Assembly: GCF_001570425.1 (NCBI RefSeq)
Contig: NZ_BCSX01000024.1
Location: 496,001-560,000, forward strand
Origin: Mycolicibacterium brisbanense
GTDB lineage: Bacteria > Actinomycetota > Actinomycetes > Mycobacteriales > Mycobacteriaceae
Direction of reading: 5' to 3'
DNA: 64,000 nt
The notes under the pieces were generated by a model. The model ran no database searches and was not told where the DNA came from. It saw only the letters and a program-made list of their open reading frames with translations. This document shows, in pieces, positions 33,687-41,420 of this stretch. The translations under genes were made by a program, and so were the position numbers. Every line of letters begins with the position of its first letter. The stretch's first letter is position 1.

Positions 33687-34649
33687 TCAAGCTGCTTGGA
33701 GTCGGTTTTCGGGTTTGGGTAGGTTGATGCCGACGGTATTGGCTGGTGCTGGGGTGTGTGGGCGTCGGCGGAATCGTTCGGGGTGTGCCTGGTAGTAGGC
33801 CTGGTGAGTGGCTGCGCGGCGGTGCCAGCGGTCGAGCCAGCTGCCGTCGTGGACCTGCTCTGGTGAGAACAGGGCGATCCCGGAGTGTTTGTGGTTGGCG
33901 TTGTACCAGGGCACATACCAATCCATGTAGGCACGGGCCTCGGCGAGGGTGTTGAAGGTGCCGGGATAGTTCGGTCGGTACTTCATCGTGCGGAACTCCG
34001 ACTCGGAGAACGGGTTGTCGTTGCTGACTCGGGGCCGGTTGTGTGTCTGGGTGATGTTCAGGTCTGCCAACAGCGTTTTGAGGTCGTTGGAGCGCATCGC
34101 CGGCCCGGAGTCGGCGTGCACCGCAGCTGGGGCGCCGTGGGTGCAGAACGCGGTCTGGAACATCTCCACGGCGAGGGCATCGACTTCGCGTTCCTCGACA
34201 CGCCAGCCCACGATTTTGCGGGAGTAGATGTCGATGATCGAGTACGCCTTAAACGCCATGCCTCGCCACGGGGTCCGCAGATCGGTGATGTCCCAACTCC
34301 ACACCTGCTGCGGGCCAGTGGCTTCCAGCACCGGTGCCGGCCGCGGCCCAGTGGTGGCGCGGGCCTTGGTCGGGATGACCGGCCGGGCCGACTGATCGGT
34401 GATGTCGGCGGCGATGCGCCACCAACTGCGACGCGAACCCACCATGATCCCGTCATCCCACGCGGTCGCGAAAGCCGCGTCCACGGACACCCCCGACGCC
34501 CAGCTCGTGGTGATCAGTTCCTCGATCCGTGCGCGGTCAGCCGCCCCAATGCGCGATGGGTAGGCTCGTTTCTTTTGCGGAATCGGTTGGGCTACACCAC
34601 TGCGCGGGTGATGGCGATAGTGCCATGTCGATCGAGACAACTCGATCAT
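33687..34649 (-). CDS. IS3-family transposase OrfB (integrase core)
   Basis: A 320-residue DDE transposase: Asp in VWSWDITDLRT, Asp in AAVHADSGPAM and Glu in SNDNPFSESEFRTMKY, spaced as in the rve integrase core. The N-terminus has the HTH_21-like IELSRSTWHYRHHPRSG. The frame is open upstream to at least 34778 and encodes FLDTENRLVTELTEALGSQR, which looks like true transposase sequence. It is therefore probably made as an OrfAB fusion by a -1 frameshift near a GAAAACC run (about 34702-34711). Confidence 0.9.
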   Translation of the reverse strand: MIELSRSTWHYRHHPRSGVAQPIPQKKRAYPSRIGAADRARIEELITTSWASGVSVDAAFATAWDDGIMVGSRRSWWRIAADITDQSARPVIPTKARATTGPRPAPVLEATGPQQVWSWDITDLRTPWRGMAFKAYSIIDIYSRKIVGWRVEEREVDALAVEMFQTAFCTHGAPAAVHADSGPAMRSNDLKTLLADLNITQTHNRPRVSNDNPFSESEFRTMKYRPNYPGTFNTLAEARAYMDWYVPWYNANHKHSGIALFSPEQVHDGSWLDRWHRRAATHQAYYQAHPERFRRRPHTPAPANTVGINLPKPENRLQAA

Positions 34650-34684
34650 CGCCAGCGCCTTACGCTGGGATCCCAGCGCTTCGG

Positions 34685-35134
34685 TCAGCTCGGTGACGAG
34701 TCGGTTTTCGGTGTCGAGGAATCGCTGCGATCGCTGCTCGTCGGGGCCGCGGCGGGCTCGTGCTCGCTCATCGCATGCAAGAGCCCGATAGCTTTTCCCA
34801 ACGCGTCGTTGGCTTTCTGCAGGCCCTCGTTGCTCTGTTCAAGCTCGTGGACCCGGGCCTGCAGACGCGCCAGCTCGACCTCGGTCTGCGCGGCCGACCG
34901 CGCTTTGGCCACCGCCGTGCGTTTCGCCGGAGGAACTCTCATCCCACCACTGTCTCGCGGAATCAGACCCCGGTCCACATCACCGTCGAACACCGCCGCC
35001 TGCCACCGCCGCAACCGCGATTCCGACACCCCCTGCGCGGCAAGCCACCCGCGCTTCTGCCCATGAGGCTGCAGGTGATACCGATCGACAAACGCACGAA
35101 CCTCCGCCGCCGAAAACCCCGGGCTGATCGACAT
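34685..35134 (-). CDS. IS3-family OrfA (DNA-binding/coiled coil)
   Basis: A 149-residue protein from ATG 35134 (SISPGFSAAEVRAFVDRYH). An N-terminal helix-turn-helix (AAQGVSESRLRRWQAAVF) is followed by a leucine-zipper-like coiled coil (VELARLQARVHELEQSNEGL). The reading frame ends at 34685, inside sequence that encodes OrfB in the -1 frame. An upstream start at 35200 is possible but would add 22 residues unlike the family. Confidence 0.85.
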   Translation of the reverse strand: MSISPGFSAAEVRAFVDRYHLQPHGQKRGWLAAQGVSESRLRRWQAAVFDGDVDRGLIPRDSGGMRVPPAKRTAVAKARSAAQTEVELARLQARVHELEQSNEGLQKANDALGKAIGLLHAMSEHEPAAAPTSSDRSDSSTPKTDSSPS

Positions 35135-35247
35135 AACCCTCCATCCCAAACAGGTAGATGAATGACTCACAACCAGCCTGGCAAAGAGGGGCCCGGGCAA
35201 ATTTGCGACACTAACGTCGAACTCGGCGGGAGTACCTACGCCGCTCC

Positions 35248-35299
35248 GGCCTGATTCGCGGCTACGCCGCGGCGGCCTGATTCGCGGCTACGCCGCGGC
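35248..35299. repeat. Perfect 26-bp tandem repeat, two copies
   Basis: GGCCTGATTCGCGGCTACGC plus CGCGGC occurs at 35248-35273 and again, without gap, at 35274-35299. Each copy contains the hairpin CGCGGC-TAC-GCCGCG. The second copy holds the stop codon of the ABC ATPase gene, so the duplication extended its 3' end; the twin hairpins may serve as terminator. Confidence 0.85.
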
Positions 35300-36079
35300 T
35301 GCCTTCACGGCGTCGCCCACCTCGGTACGCAGCTTCAGATACTCCGGAGAACGCCGCAGTTCATCGGCGGACACCCCGGTCCGCGGCAAATCGACCGGCA
35401 GGTCCAGCGCCACCTTCCCGGGCCGCCGGGTCAGCACGACGATGCGTGAGCCCAGAAACGCCGCCTCGTCGGCACTGTGGGTGACGAACACCGTGGTGCG
35501 GCCCGACTCCGCGCTCACCTGACGCACGTCGTCCTGCAGCCGCTCGCGGGTCAGCGCGTCGAGCGCGGCGAACGGCTCGTCGAGCAGAAACAGCGGGGTC
35601 TCGGCCGCCAAGGCCCTGGCGATCGCCACCCGCTGCTGCTGGCCACCGCTGATCTCCCAGATCTTGCGGTTCTCGGTCCCTTCCAAGCCAACTCGCTCCA
35701 GCAGTTGCTCACGCCGGTGCGCCCGCCGCTCGCGCGGCACCTTGGCGTACTTGAGTGCGAGATCGATGTTGCCGCCGACGGTGCGCCATGGGAACAACCT
35801 CGGCTGTTGGAACACCACGCCGGAGCTGACCCCGGGCGTCGGGCGGGATCCGGCCACCTGCACCTCGCCCTCAGACGGGGTTTCGAAGCCCGCGATCAAC
35901 CGCAGCAATGTGCTCTTGCCGCAACCCGAGGCACCCACCAGCACCAGGAAGGCGCCCGGCTCCACGTCGAGGTCGACCGGCCCCAGCGCGGTCACCTTGT
36001 CGGCGCCGCGGCCGTAACGGTGGGCCACGTTGTTGATGCGAAGACTGCCCTTGGCGTCATGGTTGTTTGGCGAGGACAC
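35288..36079 (-). CDS. Sulfonate/taurine-type ABC transporter ATPase
   Basis: A 263-residue ATPase of the SsuB/TauB/NrtD class. Walker A is VGASGCGKST, signature [15 protein letters not shown], Walker B LFLLDEPFAALD, switch His in FVTHSADEA. GTG 36079 is chosen because the domain begins shortly after and AAGGA lies 7 nt upstream; it overlaps the 3' end of the binding-protein gene by 23 bp. Its C-terminus (AVKAAAA) lies in the 26-bp tandem repeat. It is the last gene of the operon permease, binding protein, ATPase. Confidence 0.88.
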   Translation of the reverse strand: MSSPNNHDAKGSLRINNVAHRYGRGADKVTALGPVDLDVEPGAFLVLVGASGCGKSTLLRLIAGFETPSEGEVQVAGSRPTPGVSSGVVFQQPRLFPWRTVGGNIDLALKYAKVPRERRAHRREQLLERVGLEGTENRKIWEISGGQQQRVAIARALAAETPLFLLDEPFAALDALTRERLQDDVRQVSAESGRTTVFVTHSADEAAFLGSRIVVLTRRPGKVALDLPVDLPRTGVSADELRRSPEYLKLRTEVGDAVKAAAA

Positions 36080-37091
36080 CGGGAAGTCCTTTCGTGTAGA
36101 TGGCGCCCTGGAACGTCGCCAACGGGGCAGGCGCGGGGATCTGCTTCTGATCGGCGAGGAACTGCGACGCACTCTGCAGGTTGACCGCGATGTTGCCCGG
36201 ATGCCCCTCAGTACCAAGCCATTCCGGTGAGGCGACCTGCTCGGGCGTCAGATACACGCCCTGCTTGAGCTGCCCGGCGACGTCGTCGGGGCTCAGCCCT
36301 ACCTCTGCGGCGATCGCTTTGGCAGCAGCGCTCGGATCGTCCTTGATGAGGTTGAGCGCGCGGGCCTCTTGCTGCCGCCACACATCGACGACATCGGGAT
36401 GTGCCGCCGCGAATTCGTCGGACACTGCGGCGAGATCCAGCGTGGGTTTGCCGTCCTTGGCCAGCTGACGGCTGGTAATCAGATCCTTGCCGGTCTTGCG
36501 CAACTGATCAAGGGTGGGCAACCACGTGTAGGCGGCCGCGATGTCACCGCGGTCCCACGCCGCGAGGATGGCCTGCGGTTGCAGGTCGATCAGCTGAACA
36601 TCGTTGGGCGACAACCCGTTCTGGGCCAGCGCGGCGAGCAGGCTGTAGTGCGCAGTCGACGCGAACGGCGTAGCGACACGCTTGCCTCGCAGATCGGCGA
36701 TGGTGTTGATACCTGTCCCGTTGCGCGCCACCAGCGCTTCGTTGTCGCCCGCGACGTCGAGAACGAACGCCACCTTGTACGGGATGTTCAGCGGCGCGGA
36801 CAGTCCACGCGCCACCGGGCTCGACCCGATGGCGCCGAAGTCGAGCTCCTTGGCGATGAACGCGGTGTTGACGTCGGCGCCCGAGTCGAACTTCGTCCAC
36901 TTGATGTTGTAGCCGGGCAGCGCCTGTTCGAGCCACTTGTTGTTCTTGACGACGAGGTCGCCGCTCGGGAAGGACTGGTACCCAACGCGAATGGTCGGTT
37001 TCGCGGCGTCCTGGCCGGAGTGGTCGACGGCGCAGCCGGCCAGGGTGAGCGCTGTCGCCGCGACCAGTGCGGCAAGCCTGCCGATTCTCAT
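36057..37091 (-). CDS. Sulfonate/taurine-type substrate-binding lipoprotein
   Basis: A 344-residue lipoprotein. The signal ends in a lipobox (TLAGC, Cys20). The mature domain is of the SsuA/TauA/NMT1 type: IRVGYQSFPSGDLVVKNNKW, FIAKELDFGAIGSSPVARG and the LRGKRVATPFASTAHYSLL segment. It delivers alkanesulfonates or taurine; the exact ligand cannot be read. The ATG overlaps the permease stop by 4 bp (ATGA), with GGAGAGG upstream. Confidence 0.87.
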   Translation of the reverse strand: MRIGRLAALVAATALTLAGCAVDHSGQDAAKPTIRVGYQSFPSGDLVVKNNKWLEQALPGYNIKWTKFDSGADVNTAFIAKELDFGAIGSSPVARGLSAPLNIPYKVAFVLDVAGDNEALVARNGTGINTIADLRGKRVATPFASTAHYSLLAALAQNGLSPNDVQLIDLQPQAILAAWDRGDIAAAYTWLPTLDQLRKTGKDLITSRQLAKDGKPTLDLAAVSDEFAAAHPDVVDVWRQQEARALNLIKDDPSAAAKAIAAEVGLSPDDVAGQLKQGVYLTPEQVASPEWLGTEGHPGNIAVNLQSASQFLADQKQIPAPAPLATFQGAIYTKGLPGVLAKQP

Positions 37092-37948
37092 ATTTTTCCT
37101 CTCCAGGGGACCGCCCGCCGCTCGGCGGAACGCAGTGCTCCGTCGATCACCAGACCCGAGATCCCGATGGCGAAGATGCCGACGAGAACCACCGGTGTGT
37201 TGTTGTAATTGCTTGCGTCCTTGACCAATCCGCCGATTCCGGGGATGCCGTTGAACAGCTCGGCGGCGACCACCGACGAGTAGGCCATCCCGACGGCCAA
37301 GCGGATGCCGGTGAACGTCTCGGGCAGTGCGGCAGGCACCACGACGTCACGGATCACCTGTGCCCGCGTCGCGCCAAGGGCACGGGCGGCCTCCTGCAAC
37401 CCGACCGGGGCTGCGAGAACGGCAGCGGTGGTGGCCACGGCCGCGGGCGGCAAAGCGGCCAGGGCCAGCAGCGTGATCTTGGGTGCTTCGTCGATGCCCA
37501 GCCAGATGACCAGCAGGAAGAAGTAGGCCAGCGGCGGCAGCGCCCGCAGGAAGGTCAGCCAGGGTTCGAGCACGCTCCGCAACCAGCCCACCGAACCCAT
37601 CACCAGGCCCAGCGCGACACCGACACCCACGCCGATCACCACGCCGGCCAAGACCCGGCGCAACGTCATGTACAGGTGCTCGATCAGCAGATAGCCCGCG
37701 TACCCGCGGGTGCCGTCATGCGTGGTGGAGACATCGATGAACGCCCGCCACACAGTGCTCGGGTACGGCACGAATGTCTGATTCCAGATGCCTGCCCACG
37801 CCACCACTTGCCACACGGCCAGGAACACCACGACCGACGCCAAAGGCAGGGCGAGTTTGGTCAACCGGGCCCGCCATGGCGACGGCGGAGCGGGAACCGA
37901 CGGCGAGTCCGCGGACTCAGCTGGGGAAATACTCGTTACGACGGACAC
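37088..37948 (-). CDS. Sulfonate/taurine-type ABC transporter permease
   Basis: A 286-residue inner-membrane permease with about six helices. The coupling loop EAARALGATRAQVIRDVVVP is typical of the SsuC/TauC class. The first 30 residues are a polar cytosolic extension. It is the first gene of the operon, starting with GTG at 37948, 30 bp after the stop of a 14-codon leader with two tandem Cys codons. Its AAGGTG ribosome site is close to the GTG and could be masked by the CCTT at the end of the leader. Confidence 0.88.
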   Translation of the reverse strand: MSVVTSISPAESADSPSVPAPPSPWRARLTKLALPLASVVVFLAVWQVVAWAGIWNQTFVPYPSTVWRAFIDVSTTHDGTRGYAGYLLIEHLYMTLRRVLAGVVIGVGVGVALGLVMGSVGWLRSVLEPWLTFLRALPPLAYFFLLVIWLGIDEAPKITLLALAALPPAAVATTAAVLAAPVGLQEAARALGATRAQVIRDVVVPAALPETFTGIRLAVGMAYSSVVAAELFNGIPGIGGLVKDASNYNNTPVVLVGIFAIGISGLVIDGALRSAERRAVPWRGKI

Positions 37949-37978
37949 GCACCTTGACTCTCTGTGTGATGGAAAGGC

Positions 37979-38023
37979 TTACGAGGCGCGCAGGCAGCAG
38001 CGTCGCGGCGGTGTCAGATTCAC
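37979..38023 (-). CDS. Cysteine-codon leader peptide of sulfonate operon
   Basis: A 14-residue ORF, MNLTPPRRCCLRAS, starting with GTG at 38023 and ending with TAA. It has no ribosome site but a TAGCAAT -10-like sequence 7-14 nt upstream, so it may be translated from a leaderless mRNA. It lies 30 nt before the first gene of a sulfur-uptake operon. In M. smegmatis, leaderless short ORFs with consecutive Cys codons are known to sense cysteine supply and control the operon behind them; this one fits by position, Cys codons and function of the operon. Confidence 0.7.
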   Translation of the reverse strand: MNLTPPRRCCLRAS

Positions 38024-38081
38024 GAGCAGTATTGCTACCGGGCTTGGCGGCCCGCGAGAAGATCTCTGCTCACCGCGAGTT

Positions 38082-38717
38082 TTACCCCACGAGATTGATC
38101 ACGAGATTGATGGTGCACGCGATGATCACCGTGCCGTAGATGTAGCTGAACAAGCAGTGTTTGAGCACTTCACCACGCAGATGCGAGGTGGTGACATCGG
38201 TATCGGACACCTGATAGGTCATGCCGAGGTTGAACGAGAAGTAGTAGAAGTCGACGTAGCGCGGTGGCGCATCGGAATTGAAGTCGATGTCGCGCACGTC
38301 GCCCTGGTAGTAGATCCGGGCGTAACGAGCGGCGTACATGGTGTGCAGCAACGCCCACACCGTCAGGATCGCCACCAGCGACATGCCGGCATATTTGGCC
38401 TTGTCGGCGTCGTTGGCGGAGGCCAGCAGGATGCCGATCGACGTCAGGCTCGCGGCGAGGATGAGCACCAGCACGAGATCTCCGACGTCGCCGTGCACGT
38501 CGGCGTCACTCGCGTGATCGCGTGTCTGGTCGGCATCCATGGGCCACAACACCGCCAGCGCCCACACCACGCTGAGCCCCGCCGTGACGATGACGACCGT
38601 CAGCAGACCGACCGGCCAGCGTCCCGACACCGCACCGGCACCGGCCCCGACGACCAGACCGGTGGCGAGGCTGATCCAGAACCTGGTGGCCCCCGATATC
38701 GACGACCGATCGCTCAC
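38082..38717 (-). CDS. DUF1345 membrane protein
   Basis: A 211-residue integral membrane protein with four or five helices. YVDFYYFSFNLGMTYQVSDT near residue 155 is the signature of the DUF1345 family. The GTG start has a GGGGG stretch 5 nt upstream. It is a single gene, divergent from the Gln-rich protein gene and downstream of nothing related. Function unknown. Confidence 0.85.
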   Translation of the reverse strand: MSDRSSISGATRFWISLATGLVVGAGAGAVSGRWPVGLLTVVIVTAGLSVVWALAVLWPMDADQTRDHASDADVHGDVGDLVLVLILAASLTSIGILLASANDADKAKYAGMSLVAILTVWALLHTMYAARYARIYYQGDVRDIDFNSDAPPRYVDFYYFSFNLGMTYQVSDTDVTTSHLRGEVLKHCLFSYIYGTVIIACTINLVINLVG

Positions 38718-38849
38718 GGCTGCCCCCGATCACTGCGGACACGGCTCATCGGAGCGTACCGGCGGGCCCGTGAATACCGGCGCCGATGCCGCGCGGTGTC
38801 GCGGCGAACTTTCAGCTGGATCACAGCGCTGCCCGGTAGACATGGGCGC

Positions 38850-39299
38850 ATGGACACTGCGACCGTAGACAGCCAGTACGCCGCGCTGCAGCAACAAGCA
38901 CAGCAGACGTCGGCGTTGCTGCAGGCGCTGGCAGGCAAGCTGTCGACCGCGGCTGCCGCCGGGGACTCGAACGCTCGGGAATGGGCGCTGGACCTCAAGG
39001 AGATCGCGTTGGCGATCCGGGACGAGGAGAGTTCCACCACCCAGCTGTTGACCGCCATCCACGCGCTGGTGGACAACCATGTGCAGGCCCCGGCGTATCA
39101 ACAGCCCACACCGCAGTACCAGCAGCCGCAATACCCCGCCCAGCAGGCCTACCAGCCTCAGTACGCGCCGCAGTACCAACCGCGACAGGGCGGGGCACTG
39201 CAGCACTTCCTGGGCGGCCGGTTCGGTCAGGCGATCGTCAACGGAGCCGGCTTCGGCATCGGCGACGACATCGTCAACAGCATCTTCGACCGGATCTGA
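38850..39299 (+). CDS. Gln/Tyr/Pro-rich small protein
   Basis: A 149-residue protein. The N-terminal 75 residues are a helical, Ala/Gln-rich coiled-coil-like segment (LQQQAQQTSALLQALAGKLS). Residues 80-115 are a low-complexity tract with repeats of Y-Q-P-Q type (APAYQQPTPQYQQPQYPAQ). The C-terminus (HFLGGRFGQAIVNGAGFGIG, then DDIVNSIFDRI) is Gly-rich and amphipathic and may attach to membrane. It is not recognised. ATG 38850 gives the conserved-looking start; upstream in-frame codons are non-coding in character. Confidence 0.68.
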   Translation: MDTATVDSQYAALQQQAQQTSALLQALAGKLSTAAAAGDSNAREWALDLKEIALAIRDEESSTTQLLTAIHALVDNHVQAPAYQQPTPQYQQPQYPAQQAYQPQYAPQYQPRQGGALQHFLGGRFGQAIVNGAGFGIGDDIVNSIFDRI

Positions 39300-39305
39300 C
39301 GGCGC

Positions 39306-40613
39306 TCAGCCGGTCAACCCGACGACTTCCCTGCAGCCCAATTGGGCAGGCAGTCGCTCGAATCCGTTGAGGTTGACCAGATCTCGCCGCTTCGGGGGTT
39401 CGGTCAGCCGAAGGTCGGGATAGGACTCGAACAGCGCGCGCAACGCCGTGACACCTTCGATGCGGGCCAGGGCGGCACCGAGGCACGCGTGAATCCCCGA
39501 CGCGAAGGCCAGGTGGTCGCGCGCGTTGGACCGGGTGACGTCGAAGACTGCCGGATCCGGGAACACCTGCGGATCGCGGTTCGCGCCGCCGAGGAGCACT
39601 GCGACCATGTCTCCGGCCCGAATGCGTTGTCCCGCAAGCTCGATGTCGCAGTGCGCGGTGCGGGCGGTCATCTGGACCGGGCTGTCGATGCGCAGGATCT
39701 CCTCGACGGCGGCGGGCCACAGCTCGGGCTGGGCGCGCAGTCGCTGCAGCTCATCGGGGTGCTGCAACAGCAGGACGATGCCGTTGCCGATGAGATTCAC
39801 CGTGGTCTCGAACCCCGCGCCGATGAGAAGGGCTGCGTTGGCGGTGAGTTCGCGTTCGGTGAGGGTGTTGTCGGCCGCCATGCGGCTGAACGGGTTGTCA
39901 TCGGGGGCGCCGGTCCGCACCCGGCGGAAGTGCTCGGTGAGGTAGCCGTCGATGCCGCGGAGCCCCTCGATGGCCTGACGGTAGGTCCGCCAACGGATTC
40001 CGATGTCCAGCAACGGCGCTCCGTGGTGCCCCCACTGCAGCAGCCGCGCATGGGTGTCGTCGGGCAAGCCCAGGATGTGGGCGATCATCGCGACCGGCAG
40101 CGCCGAGGCGAAGTCTGCGATCAGGTCCGGCTGCGGGCGCGCGGCGAGTCGCTCGATCAGCTCGCGCGTCACCTCGGCCACTCGGGTGTCGAGAGTGTCG
40201 ATGGCCCGCGGCGTGAAACTCTGTGCCACCAGCTGGCGATAGCGGGTGTGGTCGGGCGGATCGACGATCACCATCGCAGGCGGCTCGACCGGGTTCGCGA
40301 CGCCGGGGTCGGTGCGTGCCAGCAGTGCCCGCAGAGGGGCTGGCAGCTCCATGCCCGTCGGCGGTGTCACACCGAAGCGTTTGTCGCGCAATATCTCTCG
40401 GCACACCGCGTGATCGACGCTGGCCCACGCGAACGGCGTGCGGATCAGTGGCCCGCGCGCCCGGATCTCCTCCAGCATCGGATACGGATCGAGGCCATGC
40501 CCGTGATTGGCGATCAGCCCGGCCACCGGATTGCCCCGCACGGCCTGAAATCTCATGAACGTCCTCGGTACCGCGTGCAGGGCCACCCACCGCGCCCACA
40601 GTCCAATCTCCAT
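39306..40613 (-). CDS. Cytochrome P450, CYP140-like
   Basis: A 435-residue P450. The I-helix is LLIGAGFETTVNLIGNGI, the ExxR motif is in VEEILRIDSPVQMTAR, and the haem loop FASGIHACLGAALAR carries the Cys ligand. The whole stretch resembles Mtb CYP140A1 (Rv1880c): AGFETTVNL.GNGI, PELWP..VEEILR.DSPVQ.TAR. No ferredoxin gene is adjacent. ATG 40613 has GGAGGG 7 nt upstream. It is divergent from a TetR regulator, with an inverted repeat between them, so it is probably repressed by that protein and induced by a ligand. The natural substrate of the family is not settled. Confidence 0.88.
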   Translation of the reverse strand: MEIGLWARWVALHAVPRTFMRFQAVRGNPVAGLIANHGHGLDPYPMLEEIRARGPLIRTPFAWASVDHAVCREILRDKRFGVTPPTGMELPAPLRALLARTDPGVANPVEPPAMVIVDPPDHTRYRQLVAQSFTPRAIDTLDTRVAEVTRELIERLAARPQPDLIADFASALPVAMIAHILGLPDDTHARLLQWGHHGAPLLDIGIRWRTYRQAIEGLRGIDGYLTEHFRRVRTGAPDDNPFSRMAADNTLTERELTANAALLIGAGFETTVNLIGNGIVLLLQHPDELQRLRAQPELWPAAVEEILRIDSPVQMTARTAHCDIELAGQRIRAGDMVAVLLGGANRDPQVFPDPAVFDVTRSNARDHLAFASGIHACLGAALARIEGVTALRALFESYPDLRLTEPPKRRDLVNLNGFERLPAQLGCREVVGLTG

Positions 40614-40655
40614 CAACACCCTCCCCGAGCTGTCATCGATCTCTAGAATGAGACG

Positions 40656-40684
40656 GAGAGACAAATAGACACTCATCGTCTCTC
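40656..40684. promoter_or_regulatory. Candidate TetR operator between P450 and tetR
   Basis: GAGAGAC (40656-40662) is repeated inverted as GTCTCTC (40678-40684) with 15 bp between. A second overlapping pair GAGACG (40650) / CGTCTC (40677) strengthens the symmetry. Size and position between divergent P450 and tetR genes fit a TetR-dimer site. Confidence 0.55.
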
Positions 40685-40738
40685 TTGTGTCGGTGACTAC
40701 GCTACGACGGCGGGCATCCGCGGGCAAGGAGGAGTTGC

Positions 40739-41410
40739 GTGACAACGACGCGAACAGCCGACTTCGTGCGACGGCTCGCCCGGCCCGACCCCGCGGTGCT
40801 GAGCCTGGTCCGCGAGCCGGACGCGATCAGCACCCGCATCCTGGCCGCAGCCCTGGAACAGGCCGAGCTGGTGGGCATCCGGCGCACCACCATGGAGGAC
40901 GTCGCGCGGCGCAGCGGGGTTGGCCGCGCGACGCTCTACCGACGTTTCCCCACCAAGGACGCCCTGATCGACGCTCTCGTGCTCGCCGAGGCGCGCCGCT
41001 ATCTGGAGGGCAGCGACAGGGCTCGAGCGCAAGCCGACACCCTGGAGGACCGCATGGTGTTCGACACCGTGTTCACCGTGACGTTCCTGCGCGAGCACGC
41101 TCTGCTCAAGAAGCTGCTGCGCACCGAGCCGGAGACGATTCTGCCCAGCCTCACCGTCGACGCCGGCGCCATCATCGATTTCGCCACCGAGCACTCCGCT
41201 GCCCAGCTGCGCACCGACCTGTACGGGTCTGCGGAGACCACCGAAGCCCAGGAGCGCCACCTGCGCACCGTCGCCGAACTGCACGCCCGGCTGACGTTGT
41301 CCTTCATCGTCACGCCGCACTCCAGCATCAAACTCACCACCCTCGACGACACTCGTGAATACGTGCGGACTTACCTGTTGCCGATGGTCACTGCCGCGGA
41401 GCGTGATTGA
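40739..41410 (+). CDS. TetR-family regulator
   Basis: A 223-residue repressor. The helix-turn-helix lies at about 35-80 (ILAAALEQAELVGIRRTTME, DVARRSGVGRATLYRRFPTK). The C-terminal ligand domain is unspecific. The GTG start has a strong AAGGAGG site. It probably represses the divergent CYP140-like gene and itself. CorA follows 10 bp later, so the two may share a transcript without functional link. Confidence 0.9.
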   Translation: MTTTRTADFVRRLARPDPAVLSLVREPDAISTRILAAALEQAELVGIRRTTMEDVARRSGVGRATLYRRFPTKDALIDALVLAEARRYLEGSDRARAQADTLEDRMVFDTVFTVTFLREHALLKKLLRTEPETILPSLTVDAGAIIDFATEHSAAQLRTDLYGSAETTEAQERHLRTVAELHARLTLSFIVTPHSSIKLTTLDDTREYVRTYLLPMVTAAERD

Positions 41411-41420
41411 CTCGAGAGCC

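Larger units (their letters stand above)
33686..35210 (-). mobile_element. IS3-family insertion sequence (about 1.5 kb)
   Basis: The element holds orfA and orfB on the minus strand. The proposed ends are TGTCAAGC at 33686 (overlapping the orfB stop) and TTGCGACA at 35210, giving the TGTC...GACA termini usual in the family; the internal inverted repeat is weak. No clear target-site duplication is visible (CGT on the left, CTA on the right), which fits a deletion next to the element. It interrupts an aldo/keto reductase. Confidence 0.8.
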
